64,000 nucleotides of DNA from Ferrovibrio terrae (GCF_007197755.1 NZ_CP041636.1:2392001-2456000), one strand, 5' to 3'. Shown: positions 47,033-56,340, counted from the stretch's first letter. Program-made: numbers and translations. Notes: generated by a model from the sequence alone, not told the origin.

Positions 47033-47515
47033 ATGCGTGCTTTCGATCTTTCCCCCCTGCTGCGCTCCAGCGTCGGTTTCGATCATGTGAACCGGCTGTT
47101 TGAACTGGCCAATCGCGTCGACGAGACCGCGACCAGCTATCCCCCGTACAACATCGAGAAACGCGGCGAAGACGCCTACCGCCTCACCATGGCGGTGGCC
47201 GGCTTCGACCAGAGCGAACTCGACGTGACGGTGAAGGAAAACAGCCTGATCATCACCGGCAAGGCGGCCGAGCAGACCGTGCCGCAGGATGGCGAGCAGG
47301 TCTCGTATCTCCACCGCGGCATCGCGCGACGCGCCTTCGAGCGCCGGTTTGAGCTGGCCGATACCGTGAAGGTGGTCGGCGCCGAACTGAAGGACGGCCT
47401 GCTGCATGTCGCGCTGAAGCGCGAGGTGCCGGAAGCCAAGAAGCCGCGCCAGATCCAGATCAGCACGGTTGCCAATAGTGGCACGGTGATCGAGGCTCAG
47501 CCCAAGGCAGCGTAA
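47033..47515 (+). CDS. Hsp20/IbpA-family small heat-shock protein
   Basis: A 160-aa small heat-shock protein with ATG 47033, chosen by AAGGAGG 8 nt upstream. The N-terminus MRAFDLSPLLRSSVGFDHVNRLFELA and the alpha-crystallin core (YNIEKRGEDAYRLTMAVAGFDQSELDVTVKENSLIITG, then YLHRGIARRAFERRFELADTVKVVGAELKDGLLHVALKREVPE) match the IbpA/HspD class of rhizobia. It holds unfolded proteins for refolding by DnaK/ClpB. An RpoH-like promoter and ROSE leader give dual heat control. Confidence 0.95.
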   Translation: MRAFDLSPLLRSSVGFDHVNRLFELANRVDETATSYPPYNIEKRGEDAYRLTMAVAGFDQSELDVTVKENSLIITGKAAEQTVPQDGEQVSYLHRGIARRAFERRFELADTVKVVGAELKDGLLHVALKREVPEAKKPRQIQISTVANSGTVIEAQPKAA

Positions 47516-47541
47516 CGGTCATATGACGCGCTAAAAAGAAA

Positions 47542-47571
47542 AACGGCCCCGGTCGCGAGACCGGGGCCGTT
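47542..47571 (-). terminator. Terminator of the glycolytic operon (may also serve hsp20)
   Basis: A perfect 13-bp stem (47542-47554 with 47559-47571) and GCGA loop. Read leftward it is followed by a T-rich run (ttttctttttag); read rightward there is no T-run. Its core 47549-47564 equals the terminator core at 1098-1113. Confidence 0.85.
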
Positions 47572-47594
47572 CCGCTTCAGAGATCGAAGATCGC

Positions 47595-48626
47595 TTACGC
47601 GGCCTTGAATTCGCTTTCCAGCTTGGCGTCGTACTTGCCCAGCGCGGCCATGCCGTTGAGTTTGGCGCGGTGCAGGTAGCCCTTCTGCGCATTCGCCACA
47701 TTGGCGGCCTTGCCGCCCCACAGCTTCAGCGGCAGGGCCTGCAGGGCACGACCGTAGGAGAAGGTCAGGGCCCAGGGCAGGTTGGGATGGCGGGCATTCA
47801 TGGCGCCGAGATGCGCCGAGGCCAGTTCGTCCGACTGGCCGCCGGACAGGAAGGCGATGCCCGGCACGGCCGACGGCACACAGCGCTTGAGCACCTGCAC
47901 GGTGGCATCGGCCACCTCGTCGATGCTGGCGGCCTTCTTGCAGCTTTCGCCCTGGATCACCATGCCCGGCTTCAGGATCATGCCTTCCAGCACGACGTTG
48001 TGCAGCGCCAGCTGTTCAAACACGGCATGCAGCGTACGCTCGGTGGCGGCGAAGCTGGTGGCCAGGTCATGGTCGCCGTCCATCAGGATTTCCGGCTCGA
48101 CGATCGGCACGATGTTGTTGGCCTGGCAGATGCCGGCATAGCGCGCCAGCGCTTCGGCATTGGCGACGATGGCCTGGCGGCTCGGCTTGCCGTTGGCGAT
48201 GTTCAGCACCGCGCGCCATTTGGCGAAGCGGGCGCCGAGCTGATGGTATTCGGCCATGCGCTTGCCCAGACCATCCAGACCTTCCGTGATCTTCTCGCCA
48301 TCGGTGCCCTGCAGGGGCTGGATGCCCTTGTCGACCTTGATGCCCGGAATGATGCCGCGCTTGTTCAGGATATCGACCAGCTGAGTGCCGTCCTTGGCCT
48401 TCTGGCGCAGCGTCTCGTCATAGAGGATCACGCCGGAGATGTACTTCTCCGAGCCATCGGCGGTGAACAGCATCTCGCGATAGTCGCGGCGGTTCTCCTC
48501 GGTCGAGGCCACGTTGATGCTGGTAAGGCGCTTCTCGATCGTGCTGGTGCTTTCGTCGGCGGCGAGAATACCCTTGCCCGGCGCGACCATACCCTTGGCG
48601 ATCTTGTTGAGTTCTTTGACGTCCAT
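47595..48626 (-). CDS. fba: Fructose-bisphosphate aldolase, class I
   Basis: A 343-aa aldolase of the metal-independent class I (animal/plant-like) type. It has MVAPGKGILAADESTSTIEKRL, KVDKGIQPLQGTDGE, FAKWRAVLNI, PIVEPEILMDGDHD and the Schiff-base lysine in VLEGMILKPGMV. It cleaves fructose-1,6-bisphosphate in glycolysis and makes it in gluconeogenesis and the Calvin cycle. Lying after gap and pgk, it is the last gene of the cluster. A terminator-like hairpin separates it from pgk, so its expression may differ. Confidence 0.95.
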   Translation of the reverse strand: MDVKELNKIAKGMVAPGKGILAADESTSTIEKRLTSINVASTEENRRDYREMLFTADGSEKYISGVILYDETLRQKAKDGTQLVDILNKRGIIPGIKVDKGIQPLQGTDGEKITEGLDGLGKRMAEYHQLGARFAKWRAVLNIANGKPSRQAIVANAEALARYAGICQANNIVPIVEPEILMDGDHDLATSFAATERTLHAVFEQLALHNVVLEGMILKPGMVIQGESCKKAASIDEVADATVQVLKRCVPSAVPGIAFLSGGQSDELASAHLGAMNARHPNLPWALTFSYGRALQALPLKLWGGKAANVANAQKGYLHRAKLNGMAALGKYDAKLESEFKAA

Positions 48627-48669
48627 TTCAGTCAGCTCCCGATAGTCCGAATTCAGTCCGTTGATAACG

Positions 48670-48703
48670 AAAATCCGGCCCCCCTGTTTCAGGACCGGAT
48701 TTT
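48670..48703 (-). terminator. Hairpin between pgk and fba
   Basis: aaaatccgg (48670-48678) and ccggatttt (48695-48703) are exact reverse complements, with an inner cctg/cagg stem. On the minus strand it ends in ATTTT. It may partially terminate the gap-pgk transcript or mark an mRNA processing site ahead of fba. Confidence 0.65.
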
Positions 48704-48712
48704 ATCACGCAT

Positions 48713-49927
48713 TCACTTGGCTGCTACTGCAGCCGGGGCGGCCAGTGCGGCCACGCCCGGCAGTTCCTTGCCTTCCAGCCATTCCAGGAAGGCACCGCCG
48801 GCGGTGGAAACATAGGAAAATTCCTCTGCCACGCCGGCATGGCGGAGTGCCGCCACCGTATCGCCGCCACCAGCCACGCTGAGCAGGCGGCCGGATGCGG
48901 TCAGCGCCGCCGCAGTGCGGGCGACCGTCACGGTGCCGGCATCGAAGGGCGGCGTCTCGAAGGCGCCCAGGGGGCCATTCCAGACCAAAGTCTTGCAATC
49001 TGCGAGGATGGTGCCCAGACGGGCCGCCGCCACCGGGCCGATATCCAGGATCATCTGGTCGGCCGGCACGCGCTCGGCCGGCACCACCTTGCTGGGGGCG
49101 CCCTGCCTGAACTCGCGGGCCACCACCACGTCATCGGGCAGGATGATGGCGCAGCCGCGCGTGACGGCATCGCGCAGGATGTCGCGGGCGGTATCGGCCA
49201 GGTTCTTCTCGCACAGGCTCTTGCCCACTTCGCGCCCTTGCGCGAACAGGAAGGTGTTCGCCATGCCGCCGCCGATGATGATCTTGTCGACCTTGTCGAT
49301 CAGGTTGCCGAGCAGTTCCAGCTTGGTCGAAACCTTGGCGCCGCCGATCACGGCTGCGACGGGTTTCTCCGGCTTTTCCAGCGCGGCCTGCAGATGCTTC
49401 AGCTCCACTTCCATGTTGCGGCCGGCATAGGCCGGCAGCAGATGCGCCAGCGCCTCGGTCGAGACATGGGCGCGATGGGCGCAGGAGAAGGCGTCGTTGA
49501 CATAGATATCGCCCAGCTCCGCCATGCGTTTGGCGAAGGCGAGGTCGTTCTTCTCTTCCTCGGCGTGGAAGCGGGTGTTTTCCAGCAGCACGACGCCGCC
49601 GCCCCGCAGCTTGTCGATTGCCGACTGGGCGGGCTCGCCCACGCAGTCTTCGGCAAACGGAATCGAGGAGCCCAGCGCGGTGGCGAGCGCGGCCGCCACC
49701 GGCTTGAGCGACATTTCCGGCACCGGCTTGCCGTCCGGGCGACTGAAATGCGACAGGACCACAACCTTGGCGCCCTTGCGCGACAGTTCGTGCAGGGTGG
49801 GCAGGATGCGGCTGATGCGCAGATCATCGGTGATCCGGCCATCCTTCATCGGGACATTCAGATCGACACGCACCAGCACCGTCTTGCCGGCGACGTTGAC
49901 GTCATCGAGGGTACGGAAACCGGCCAT
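48713..49927 (-). CDS. pgk: Phosphoglycerate kinase
   Basis: A 404-aa enzyme transferring phosphate between 1,3-bisphosphoglycerate and ADP. It has the N-terminal [22 protein letters not shown], the [14 protein letters not shown] substrate loop, [34 protein letters not shown] and the nucleotide site [14 protein letters not shown] with the C-terminal [14 protein letters not shown]. Length is standard. It is 21 bp downstream of gap. Confidence 0.96.
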   Translation of the reverse strand: MAGFRTLDDVNVAGKTVLVRVDLNVPMKDGRITDDLRISRILPTLHELSRKGAKVVVLSHFSRPDGKPVPEMSLKPVAAALATALGSSIPFAEDCVGEPAQSAIDKLRGGGVVLLENTRFHAEEEKNDLAFAKRMAELGDIYVNDAFSCAHRAHVSTEALAHLLPAYAGRNMEVELKHLQAALEKPEKPVAAVIGGAKVSTKLELLGNLIDKVDKIIIGGGMANTFLFAQGREVGKSLCEKNLADTARDILRDAVTRGCAIILPDDVVVAREFRQGAPSKVVPAERVPADQMILDIGPVAAARLGTILADCKTLVWNGPLGAFETPPFDAGTVTVARTAAALTASGRLLSVAGGGDTVAALRHAGVAEEFSYVSTAGGAFLEWLEGKELPGVAALAAPAAVAAK

Positions 49928-49948
49928 GTCGGCGATGCTCCCTTGCCC

Positions 49949-50953
49949 TTAGAGTTTGGCCATCGCCACCGCAGTGTCGGACATGCGGTTGGAGAAGCCC
50001 CACTCGTTGTCGTACCAAGACACCACGCGCACCAGATTGCCGTCCATCACCTGGGTCTGCTTCAGGTCGAAGGTCGAGCTGGCCGGATTGTGGTTGAAGT
50101 CGCTGGAGACCAGCGGCTGGTCGTTGACGTCGAGAATGCCCTTCAGCTGGTTGGCTGCGGCGCGCTTGATCGCCTCGTTCACTTCTTCCGCCGTGGTGTT
50201 CTTCTTGGCGATGAACTTGAAATCGATCAGCGACACATTCGGCGTCGGCACGCGGATCGACGAACCATCCAGCTTGCCCTTCAGGTTCGGCAGCACCAGG
50301 CCGACGGCCTTGGCGGCGCCCGTGGTGGTCGGGATCATCGACAGCGCCGCAGCGCGGCCGCGGTAGAGATCCTTGTGCATGGTGTCCAGCGTCGGCTGAT
50401 CGCCGGTATAGGCGTGGATCGTGGTCATGTAGCCCTTTTCGATACCGATGGCGGCATCGAGCACGAAGGCGACAGGGGCCAGACAGTTGGTGGTGCACGA
50501 CGCGTTCGACACGACGGTATGCTCGGCCTTGAGCTGGTCGTGGTTCACGCCGTAGACGACGGTGAGATCGGCGTTGTTGGCCGGGGCCGACACCAGCACC
50601 TTGCGGGCGCCGGCGGTCAGGTGCAGCGCGGCCTTCTCCTTGTCGGTGAAGATGCCGGTGCATTCCATCGCGATGTCGACCTTCAGTTCCTTCCAGGGAA
50701 GCTTGGCCGGATCGCGCTCGGCGGTCACCTTGATCGGGCCGCGGCCCACATCGATGCTGTCGCCCTTGGTGGTGACGGTGCCGTTGAAGCGGCCATGCAC
50801 GCTGTCATAGCGGAACAGGTGGGCGTTGGTCTCGACCGGGCCCAGATCGTTGATGCCGACAACTTCGATATCCGTGCGGCCGCTTTCGATGATGGCGCGC
50901 AGCACATTGCGGCCAATGCGGCCGAAACCGTTAATCGCAACCCGAACCGTCAT
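49949..50953 (-). CDS. gap: Glyceraldehyde-3-phosphate dehydrogenase, type I
   Basis: A 334-aa NAD-dependent dehydrogenase. ATG 50953 gives the normal start [21 protein letters not shown]; the longer in-frame start lacks family sequence. The catalytic cysteine lies in [18 protein letters not shown] and the histidine in [12 protein letters not shown]; the C-terminal [21 protein letters not shown] is diagnostic. It is first in the gap-pgk-fba cluster. A stem-loop (ggggct/agcccc at 51028-51033 and 51040-51045) lies in its leader. Confidence 0.96.
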   Translation of the reverse strand: MTVRVAINGFGRIGRNVLRAIIESGRTDIEVVGINDLGPVETNAHLFRYDSVHGRFNGTVTTKGDSIDVGRGPIKVTAERDPAKLPWKELKVDIAMECTGIFTDKEKAALHLTAGARKVLVSAPANNADLTVVYGVNHDQLKAEHTVVSNASCTTNCLAPVAFVLDAAIGIEKGYMTTIHAYTGDQPTLDTMHKDLYRGRAAALSMIPTTTGAAKAVGLVLPNLKGKLDGSSIRVPTPNVSLIDFKFIAKKNTTAEEVNEAIKRAAANQLKGILDVNDQPLVSSDFNHNPASSTFDLKQTQVMDGNLVRVVSWYDNEWGFSNRMSDTAVAMAKL

Positions 50954-51027
50954 TTTTTTGGTCTCCGATGGGATGGCGTGGCGAGCGGAAAGCAGGCGGC
51001 GTAAACCGCCCATAACCGTCCTTTTTC

Positions 51028-51045
51028 GGGGCTGGGTTTAGCCCC
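51028..51045. other. Stem-loop in the gap leader region
   Basis: ggggct (51028-51033) pairs with agcccc (51040-51045) around a 6-nt loop. Read rightward it is followed by TTTG and could terminate read-through; read leftward it lies in the 5' region of gap. Its role is not decided. Confidence 0.4.
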
Positions 51046-51092
51046 TTTGTGGGTGAGTCGCAAGACGAGCACGGCGATATCACGGCCTCCAT

Positions 51093-51782
51093 TCAGGCCC
51101 CCTGCATCAGCCCGTAAGGGAAGGGGGTCCACCAGCCGGCTTTCAGGCCGGCGGCGCGCAATCCGGCGCCGACCCACTCGTTGCAGGTGCGAAACGGGCT
51201 GTATCTCCCGGTTGCCTCGAAAAATGCATCATCCAGGCCGAATCCCGGCTCGGTCAGGGGCTGCGGCCGGCCGCTGCCGCCGGGGGCAAAGCCGGTTTGG
51301 ATATACGCGGCCAGGGCGTGGTATTGCAGGGCATCCACCTCCAGGCGCCGGGTTTTCAGCTCAGAACCGGTCAAAGCGGCTTCCGGCACCCGCATGACAT
51401 GCATGGCGGCGGGCCCGCGGCCCAGCAGGGCGGCCAGCGCCAGATCGGGGCGGAAATCGACCGGACGACGGGTATTCAGGTAAAAATCCCGGTCGCCCCA
51501 GCCGAAAGCGACATAGTCATCCTCGGCAAGACGTTCGGCCAGGCTGCTCCCGGCCAGCCAGGCGCCCCAGTCCGTTTCGTCCCGTTCCGTGCGTGCCGGC
51601 AGGGCGACCCAGACATGCCAGCCGTTGGAAATCAGGTAGACCGGCAAGGTCGGCTGGCCTTGCGTCGGCGGGCGGTGCGGAGCCGGCAGCAGGCCCAAGG
51701 CGAGTGCCGCGGTGCCGTACAGGACCGGCAGCGCCAGCACGGTCAGGCAAAGGATCAGCAGGAGGCGTCGCAGGCGGGACAT
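51093..51782 (-). CDS. DUF2459/TIGR02117 family protein
   Basis: A 229-aa protein with an N-terminal signal anchor (residues 5-30) and a soluble domain with YLISNGWHVWVALPA, YVAFGWGDRDFYLNT and FRTCNEWVGAGLRAAGLKAGWWTPFPYGL. These motifs match the DUF2459 family, with a conserved His, Asp and Cys that look like a papain-like or NlpC-like active site, although no activity is established. It is the nearest gene upstream of gap, 139 bp away, on the same strand. Confidence 0.82.
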   Translation of the reverse strand: MSRLRRLLLILCLTVLALPVLYGTAALALGLLPAPHRPPTQGQPTLPVYLISNGWHVWVALPARTERDETDWGAWLAGSSLAERLAEDDYVAFGWGDRDFYLNTRRPVDFRPDLALAALLGRGPAAMHVMRVPEAALTGSELKTRRLEVDALQYHALAAYIQTGFAPGGSGRPQPLTEPGFGLDDAFFEATGRYSPFRTCNEWVGAGLRAAGLKAGWWTPFPYGLMQGA

Positions 51783-51956
51783 GGGCGGCCCTGATGCCGC
51801 AGAAATGTGGCAAGAATGAAGCGTCAGGCCTGTGAAAGCAGCCGACTCGGCGGATAACCCCTTGGCGCAGCAGCATATCCCTGGCTAATATTCGGCCGGA
51901 CAAAATCTGGGTGGGAACAGGATCGGCCCAGCCGGCCTGCAGAGTGGGGGATTACG

Positions 51957-52469
51957 ATGCGTTTCCGTTTGCTGTCCGGCTGCGTCGCGGCCGTTGTCGC
52001 CTGTGTGCTTTTTGCTGCGGCTCCGGCCGCGCTAGCCCAGGAAAAGGACGATCCGGCCTTCCTGACCGTTGCCGCCGGCTATCACGACATCGCCGATGAC
52101 CACGATGCCTTCGAGGGCCGCCTCGAATACCGCTTCGGCAACAAGTTCTGGATCTTCAAGCCGATGGTTGGCGTGCTCGCCACCAGCGACACTGCGGTGA
52201 TGGGCTATGCCGGCGTTCTGGTCGATATCTATTTCGGCCGCCGCTGGGTGCTGACGCCGTCCTTCGCGCCGGGCCTGTATCGCGAGGGCGACGGCAAGGA
52301 CCTCGGCGGCACGATCGAATTCAAGTCGCAGCTTGAACTCAGCTACCGCTTCGACGACCGCTCGCGGGTCGGTATCGGGATCAGCCATATCTCGAATGCC
52401 AGCATCTACGACAGCAATCCGGGCACCGAGACGGTCTTCCTGACCTATTCGCTGCCGCTTGGGAAGTAA
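51957..52469 (+). CDS. pagL: Acyloxyacyl hydrolase (PagL-like lipid A 3-O-deacylase)
   Basis: A 170-aa outer-membrane beta-barrel with signal peptide ending AALAQ (residue 28). Alternating amphipathic strands fill residues 35-168. The catalytic motif GISHISNASIYDSNPGTE carries H144, S146 and E158, with exactly the spacing of the Pseudomonas PagL triad (126, 128, 140). PagL removes the 3-O acyl chain from lipid A, altering outer-membrane properties. It is followed closely by a secreted binding-protein-like gene. Confidence 0.88.
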   Translation: MRFRLLSGCVAAVVACVLFAAAPAALAQEKDDPAFLTVAAGYHDIADDHDAFEGRLEYRFGNKFWIFKPMVGVLATSDTAVMGYAGVLVDIYFGRRWVLTPSFAPGLYREGDGKDLGGTIEFKSQLELSYRFDDRSRVGIGISHISNASIYDSNPGTETVFLTYSLPLGK

Positions 52470-52515
52470 GGCCGGTCAATCTCTTTCATCACGTCGCCGC
52501 ATAACGGCGGCTGGG

Positions 52516-53349
52516 GTGTTCCGGCTATGCATGCTGGGCTGTGCGCTGCTGGCTATGTGGCTTGCCGGTGTCGCGCACGATGCCCGGGCAGAAGAAAAAG
52601 TCCTGTGGCTCAAGACCGACTGGCCGCCGGTCTTCATGCAGAACCGCCAGGGTTTCGGCGATGCGGCGCTGGCCTGGCTGATGGCCCGGCTGCCATCGGA
52701 CTACACGCATGAAATCCGTTCGCTGCCGTTGCCGCGGCTGCTGCGACTGATGGAAGACCCGCAAGCCACCGTATGTACCAGTAACCTGCTGCGCACGCCG
52801 ACACGCGAGGCGCAGTATCTGATCAGCCGCGACATCATGCGCATGCCGGCGCTCGGCCTCGTGGTGCGCAGCGCTGATGCCAGTGAATTCCTGCCGATAC
52901 AAGATGCCAGGGGCATGGTGGAATTCCGCCGCCTGCTGCAGCAGGCGGCGCTGGATGGTGCGGTCAACCAGAACCGCTCCTATGGCCCGGTGCTGGACGG
53001 CCTGCTGCGCGATGCAGCGCCCGATGCGCCGGTGACCCGCCTGCCCAAGACCGGAAATATGGTTTCGATGCTGGCCGCAAAGCGGCTCGACTGGATCCTG
53101 CTCTATCCGTTTGAGGCGATCTGGCAGGCGCGGCAGGAGCAGACCGCGCCGGTGCTGTCTGTGCTGCCGATCGCTGAAATCCCGACGGTCAATCTGGGTG
53201 GCATCACCTGCAATCGCACGCCAACATCAGAGCGGCTGGTGCCGGCAATCGACGTCATCCTCGCGGCCCATCCCGATGAGCCCTGGCTGCAGCCGATGTA
53301 TGCCTGGCTCGATCCGGACACGCGTCAGCGGGTCAGTCCACGCCACTGA
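52516..53349 (+). CDS. TIGR02285-like secreted solute-binding protein
   Basis: A protein of about 277 aa. GTG 52516 gives a plausible signal peptide (FRLCMLGCALLAMWLAGVAHDARA); ATG 52531 and TTG 52459 are alternatives. The mature part starts KVLWLKTDWPPVFMQNRQGFGDAALAWLMARLP, the usual start of family 3 solute-binding-like proteins of the TIGR02285 type, which often act without transporter partners. No transporter genes are adjacent. The start lies about 46 bp after the PagL stop, so co-transcription is likely. Confidence 0.75.
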   Translation: MFRLCMLGCALLAMWLAGVAHDARAEEKVLWLKTDWPPVFMQNRQGFGDAALAWLMARLPSDYTHEIRSLPLPRLLRLMEDPQATVCTSNLLRTPTREAQYLISRDIMRMPALGLVVRSADASEFLPIQDARGMVEFRRLLQQAALDGAVNQNRSYGPVLDGLLRDAAPDAPVTRLPKTGNMVSMLAAKRLDWILLYPFEAIWQARQEQTAPVLSVLPIAEIPTVNLGGITCNRTPTSERLVPAIDVILAAHPDEPWLQPMYAWLDPDTRQRVSPRH

Positions 53350-53350
53350 C

Positions 53351-54241
53351 TCATTTTTGGAAAGCGGCAGGGTCCAGTCCAGCCTGCTGCCACACTGCGG
53401 CAGGTGTGCGGCCGGCAGCGCGCAGGTCGCGCAAGGATGGCGCGTTCTTGCGCTTGGCCAGCCGTTCGCCGGTGTCGTCCAGCAGCAGCGGATGATGCGC
53501 GTAAGCCGGCACCGGCCAGCCGAACAAGGCCTGCAGCAGACGGTGCAGATGCGTGGCCGCGAACAGGTCGCTGCCGCGCGTGACCAGGGTGATGCCCTGC
53601 AAGGCGTCATCATGCGTGACGCATAAGTGATAGCTCGCCGGGATCTCCTTGCGCGCCAGAACCACGTCACCAAAACCCTGGGCCAGCAACTCTGGCGTCA
53701 CCGTCTGCTGCCCGGCGTCTTCATCATGCCAGTGCAGCGGCCATTTTTCGCGGCCGGTATGCCGGCAGGCGGCTTCGATATCCAGCCGCAGCGCATAGGC
53801 CTCGCCGGCGGCCAGGCGCCGCGTGCGTTCACCCGCGGGCATGTAACGGCAGGTACCGGGATAGACCGCGCCTTCGAAGCCATGCGGTGCATGGCCGGCG
53901 GCCGCGATCTCGGCCTGGATCTGCTTGCGGGTGCAGAAGCAGGGATACAGCAGGCCGCGCTGCTGCAGGTTGTCGAGCGCCGCGGCGTAATCGGAGAAAT
54001 GCTGTGATTGCCGGCGTACCGGTTCTTCCCAGCTTAAGCCCAGCCAGTGCAGGTCATCGAAGATCGCCTGGGTGAAGTCCGGCCGGCAGCGCGTGGTGTC
54101 GATATCCTCGATGCGCAGCAGGAAACGCCCACCGGGTTCCTCCCGGGCCCGCAGGGCCGCGAGTCCAGCCGCATAGGCATGGCCGAGATGAAGATAGCCG
54201 GTCGGGCTTGGCGCACAGCGCGTAACGATGTCAGACTGCAT
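53351..54241 (-). CDS. gluQ: Glutamyl-Q tRNA(Asp) synthetase
   Basis: A 296-aa truncated glutamyl-tRNA synthetase paralog. It has the HIGH-like motif TGYLHLGHAYAAGLAAL, the Q-specific lack of an anticodon-binding domain, zinc-site cysteines (YPCFCTRKQI and YPGTCRYM), and the KMSKS-like ERLAKRKNA. It glutamylates queuosine at position 34 of tRNA(Asp). It is divergent from alkA. Confidence 0.94.
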   Translation of the reverse strand: MQSDIVTRCAPSPTGYLHLGHAYAAGLAALRAREEPGGRFLLRIEDIDTTRCRPDFTQAIFDDLHWLGLSWEEPVRRQSQHFSDYAAALDNLQQRGLLYPCFCTRKQIQAEIAAAGHAPHGFEGAVYPGTCRYMPAGERTRRLAAGEAYALRLDIEAACRHTGREKWPLHWHDEDAGQQTVTPELLAQGFGDVVLARKEIPASYHLCVTHDDALQGITLVTRGSDLFAATHLHRLLQALFGWPVPAYAHHPLLLDDTGERLAKRKNAPSLRDLRAAGRTPAAVWQQAGLDPAAFQK

Positions 54242-54263
54242 GGGCGAGTCTCATACAGCAGCC

Positions 54264-54962
54264 ATGGCAAACCTACCACCCACCGCAAAGCACGACACCC
54301 GCAAGCGCACGAAAGTGGCGCTGGGGCAGCTTTGCGAGCGCGAACCGAAATTCGCCGAGGCTTTTGCCGCCGTCGGCTACATTTCCGACCGCCGCCGCCC
54401 GGCCGATTTCGCCAGTTTGTGCCGCATCGTGATCGAGCAGCAGATTTCGGTGGCCGCCGCCGCCACCATCTGGGGCCGGCTGGAAGCCGCCGTACAGGGC
54501 CGGGCCGATGGCGTGTTCAGCCCCGAGCGCCTGCTGAAGCTGACCGAGGCGCGGCTGCGCGCCTGCGGCCTGAGCGGCCCGAAGGTGCGTTACGTGCGCA
54601 ACATGGCGCAGGCGGCGAAAAGCGGCGCCATCGATTTCGATCTGCTGCCGAAACTGGAAGACCATGCCGCCATCGCGATGCTGACCGAGGTGAAGGGCAT
54701 CGGGCGCTGGACGGCGGAAATCTTTTTGATGTTCGCGCTCGATCGCGAGGATATCTGGCCGGCGCATGACGTGGCGCTGCAGGAGGCCGCGAAGCGTTTA
54801 TTCGGCCTGAAGGCGCGCCCGGATGTGAAGAAGATGGACAAGATGGCCGAGAAATGGCGGCCGCATCGCGGCGTCGCCGCGCGGCTGCTGTGGCGCTATT
54901 ACGCGGTGACGGCGAAGCGCGTGACCACGGATATCGCTGCCGAAAAGGAGATTGCCGCATGA
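54264..54962 (+). CDS. alkA: DNA-3-methyladenine glycosylase II (AlkA-like)
   Basis: A 232-aa HhH-GPD glycosylase. ATG 54264 (MANLPPTAKHDTRKRT) avoids overlap with the divergent gluQ. The helix-hairpin-helix is LTEVKGIGRWTAEIFLMFALDRED and the catalytic aspartate lies in IWPAHDVALQEA. IVIEQQISVAAAATIWGRL is the family helix. It excises alkylated purines. The 4-nt overlap ATGA with the downstream esterase gene shows translational coupling. Confidence 0.92.
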   Translation: MANLPPTAKHDTRKRTKVALGQLCEREPKFAEAFAAVGYISDRRRPADFASLCRIVIEQQISVAAAATIWGRLEAAVQGRADGVFSPERLLKLTEARLRACGLSGPKVRYVRNMAQAAKSGAIDFDLLPKLEDHAAIAMLTEVKGIGRWTAEIFLMFALDREDIWPAHDVALQEAAKRLFGLKARPDVKKMDKMAEKWRPHRGVAARLLWRYYAVTAKRVTTDIAAEKEIAA

Positions 54963-55672
54963 ATGCTGCGATAGATGGCCCGCGTCTGGCGCCGGCCAGC
55001 GGCACGGCGCGCAAGCTGGTGGTGCTGATCCACGGCTATGGCGCCGATGGCAACGACCTGATCGAACTGGGCGGGCAATGGCGCAATCGGCTGCCCGATG
55101 CAGCTTTCGTGGCGCCGCACGCGCCGGGCCGCATTCCGGGCTTTCCGCCCGGCATGATGGGCGGACGGCAATGGTTTGCGCTCGATGCCTATGATCCAAA
55201 CCTGCTGCGTCGCGACCCGCACCAGACGGCGGCAGTCTATGCCACGATGCAGCGCGCCGCCGAACAGGCCGCGCCGGCACTGGAGCAGTTCATCGCCGAT
55301 GAACTGGCGCGCAACAAACTCGGCCCCGCCGATTTCGCGCTGGTCGGCTTCAGCCAGGGCACAATGATGGCGTTGCATGTCGGATTGCGACGCGACCCGG
55401 CGCCCGCCGGCATCCTGGGCTATTCCGGCGCGCTGCTGGGCAGCGCGGGGCTGGAGAAACAGATTCGCAGCCGGCCGCCGATCCTGCTGATCCATGGCGA
55501 TGCCGACGAGGTTGTGCCGATCGAAGCGATGCACGCCGCCCTCCATGCGCTGAACGCTGCCGGAGCGCCGGCACGCTTTCATGTCAGCCGTGGCCTGGGC
55601 CATGGCATCGACGGGCAGGGATTGTCGCTCGGCGGCGCTTTCCTCGCCGAATGCTTTGCCCGCGCTAGATGA
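54959..55672 (+). CDS. Phospholipase/carboxylesterase family alpha/beta hydrolase
   Basis: A 237-aa serine hydrolase of the acyl-protein thioesterase/carboxylesterase type. KLVVLIHGYGADGNDLIEL and FVAPHAPGRIPGFPPGMMGGRQWFALD are typical; the nucleophile is in VGFSQGTMMALHVGLR, the acid in LIHGDADEVVPIE and the His in RGLGHGIDGQGL. The start overlaps the alkA stop by 4 nt. It hydrolyses short-chain esters; the physiological substrate is unknown. Confidence 0.9.
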   Translation: MNAAIDGPRLAPASGTARKLVVLIHGYGADGNDLIELGGQWRNRLPDAAFVAPHAPGRIPGFPPGMMGGRQWFALDAYDPNLLRRDPHQTAAVYATMQRAAEQAAPALEQFIADELARNKLGPADFALVGFSQGTMMALHVGLRRDPAPAGILGYSGALLGSAGLEKQIRSRPPILLIHGDADEVVPIEAMHAALHALNAAGAPARFHVSRGLGHGIDGQGLSLGGAFLAECFARAR

Positions 55673-55722
55673 TGAGGGCGGCTGTGGTGTGGATAACCCG
55701 GCAGTCTTACAAAATAAGGTAG

Positions 55723-55752
55723 TTGTCATGATGCGGTAACCCCGCATATGGT
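55723..55752 (+). promoter_or_regulatory. Possible promoter of the HNH endonuclease gene, containing an inverted repeat
   Basis: TTGTCA (55723-55728) and TATGGT (55747-55752) are 18 bp apart. Between and around them atgcgg and ccgcat form an inverted repeat that could be an operator. Confidence 0.45.
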
Positions 55753-55785
55753 AAGGCATTACGGCGTTTCGGAACTGGGGAAGCA

Positions 55786-56331
55786 ATGAACCCTGAGAGT
55801 TGCCCGGCGTTGGTTTTGAATGCGGATTACCAGCCGCTGTCCTATTTCCCGCTTTCGGTCTGGCCGTGGCAGGAAGTGGTCAAGGCGGTCTGTATGGACC
55901 GCGTCACGATTCTCTCCGAATACGACCAGGAAATTCATTCGCCCAGCATGCGCATGCGGCTGCCCAGCGTGGTGGCGCTCAAGCGTTATATCGCGCCGGC
56001 GCGGCGGCCGGCCTTCACGCGGTTCAACCTGTTCCTGCGCGACCGCTTCTCCTGCCAGTATTGCGGCAGCCGGCATGAACTCACCTTCGATCATGTCGTC
56101 CCCCGTTCGCGCGGTGGGCTTACGCGCTGGGATAATGTGGTGGCGGCCTGCGCGCCCTGCAATCTCACCAAGGGCGGCCGTATGCCGCACGATTGCCACA
56201 TGCATCCGCGCATTCGCCCACATATGCCGACCGTGCAGGAGCTGCAGCGCAATGGGCGGGCTTTTCCGCCCAATTTTTTGCACGAAAGCTGGCGCGACTT
56301 CCTGTACTGGGACAGCGAACTGGAGCCGTAA
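55786..56331 (+). CDS. HNH endonuclease family protein
   Basis: A 181-aa protein of the stand-alone HNH type widespread in bacteria. LVLNADYQPLSYFPLSVWPWQEVVKAVCMDRV at the N-terminus and the zinc-finger HNH core FSCQYCGSRHELTFDHVVPRSRGGLTRWDNVVAACAPCN are typical. It has two CxxC pairs and a catalytic His. The biological role of this chromosomal family is unknown. It is not linked to a restriction or toxin system here. Confidence 0.92.
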   Translation: MNPESCPALVLNADYQPLSYFPLSVWPWQEVVKAVCMDRVTILSEYDQEIHSPSMRMRLPSVVALKRYIAPARRPAFTRFNLFLRDRFSCQYCGSRHELTFDHVVPRSRGGLTRWDNVVAACAPCNLTKGGRMPHDCHMHPRIRPHMPTVQELQRNGRAFPPNFLHESWRDFLYWDSELEP

Positions 56332-56340
56332 GGCTTCTGA

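Noticed and set aside
48839-51004. A 721-codon open frame antisense to pgk and gap
   Set aside because: Composition is typical of antisense frames in GC-rich genes; the sense strand encodes two unambiguous enzymes with conserved motifs.
55786-56331. HNH gene as part of a restriction or toxin system
   Set aside because: It is the widespread stand-alone chromosomal type and lacks partner genes.
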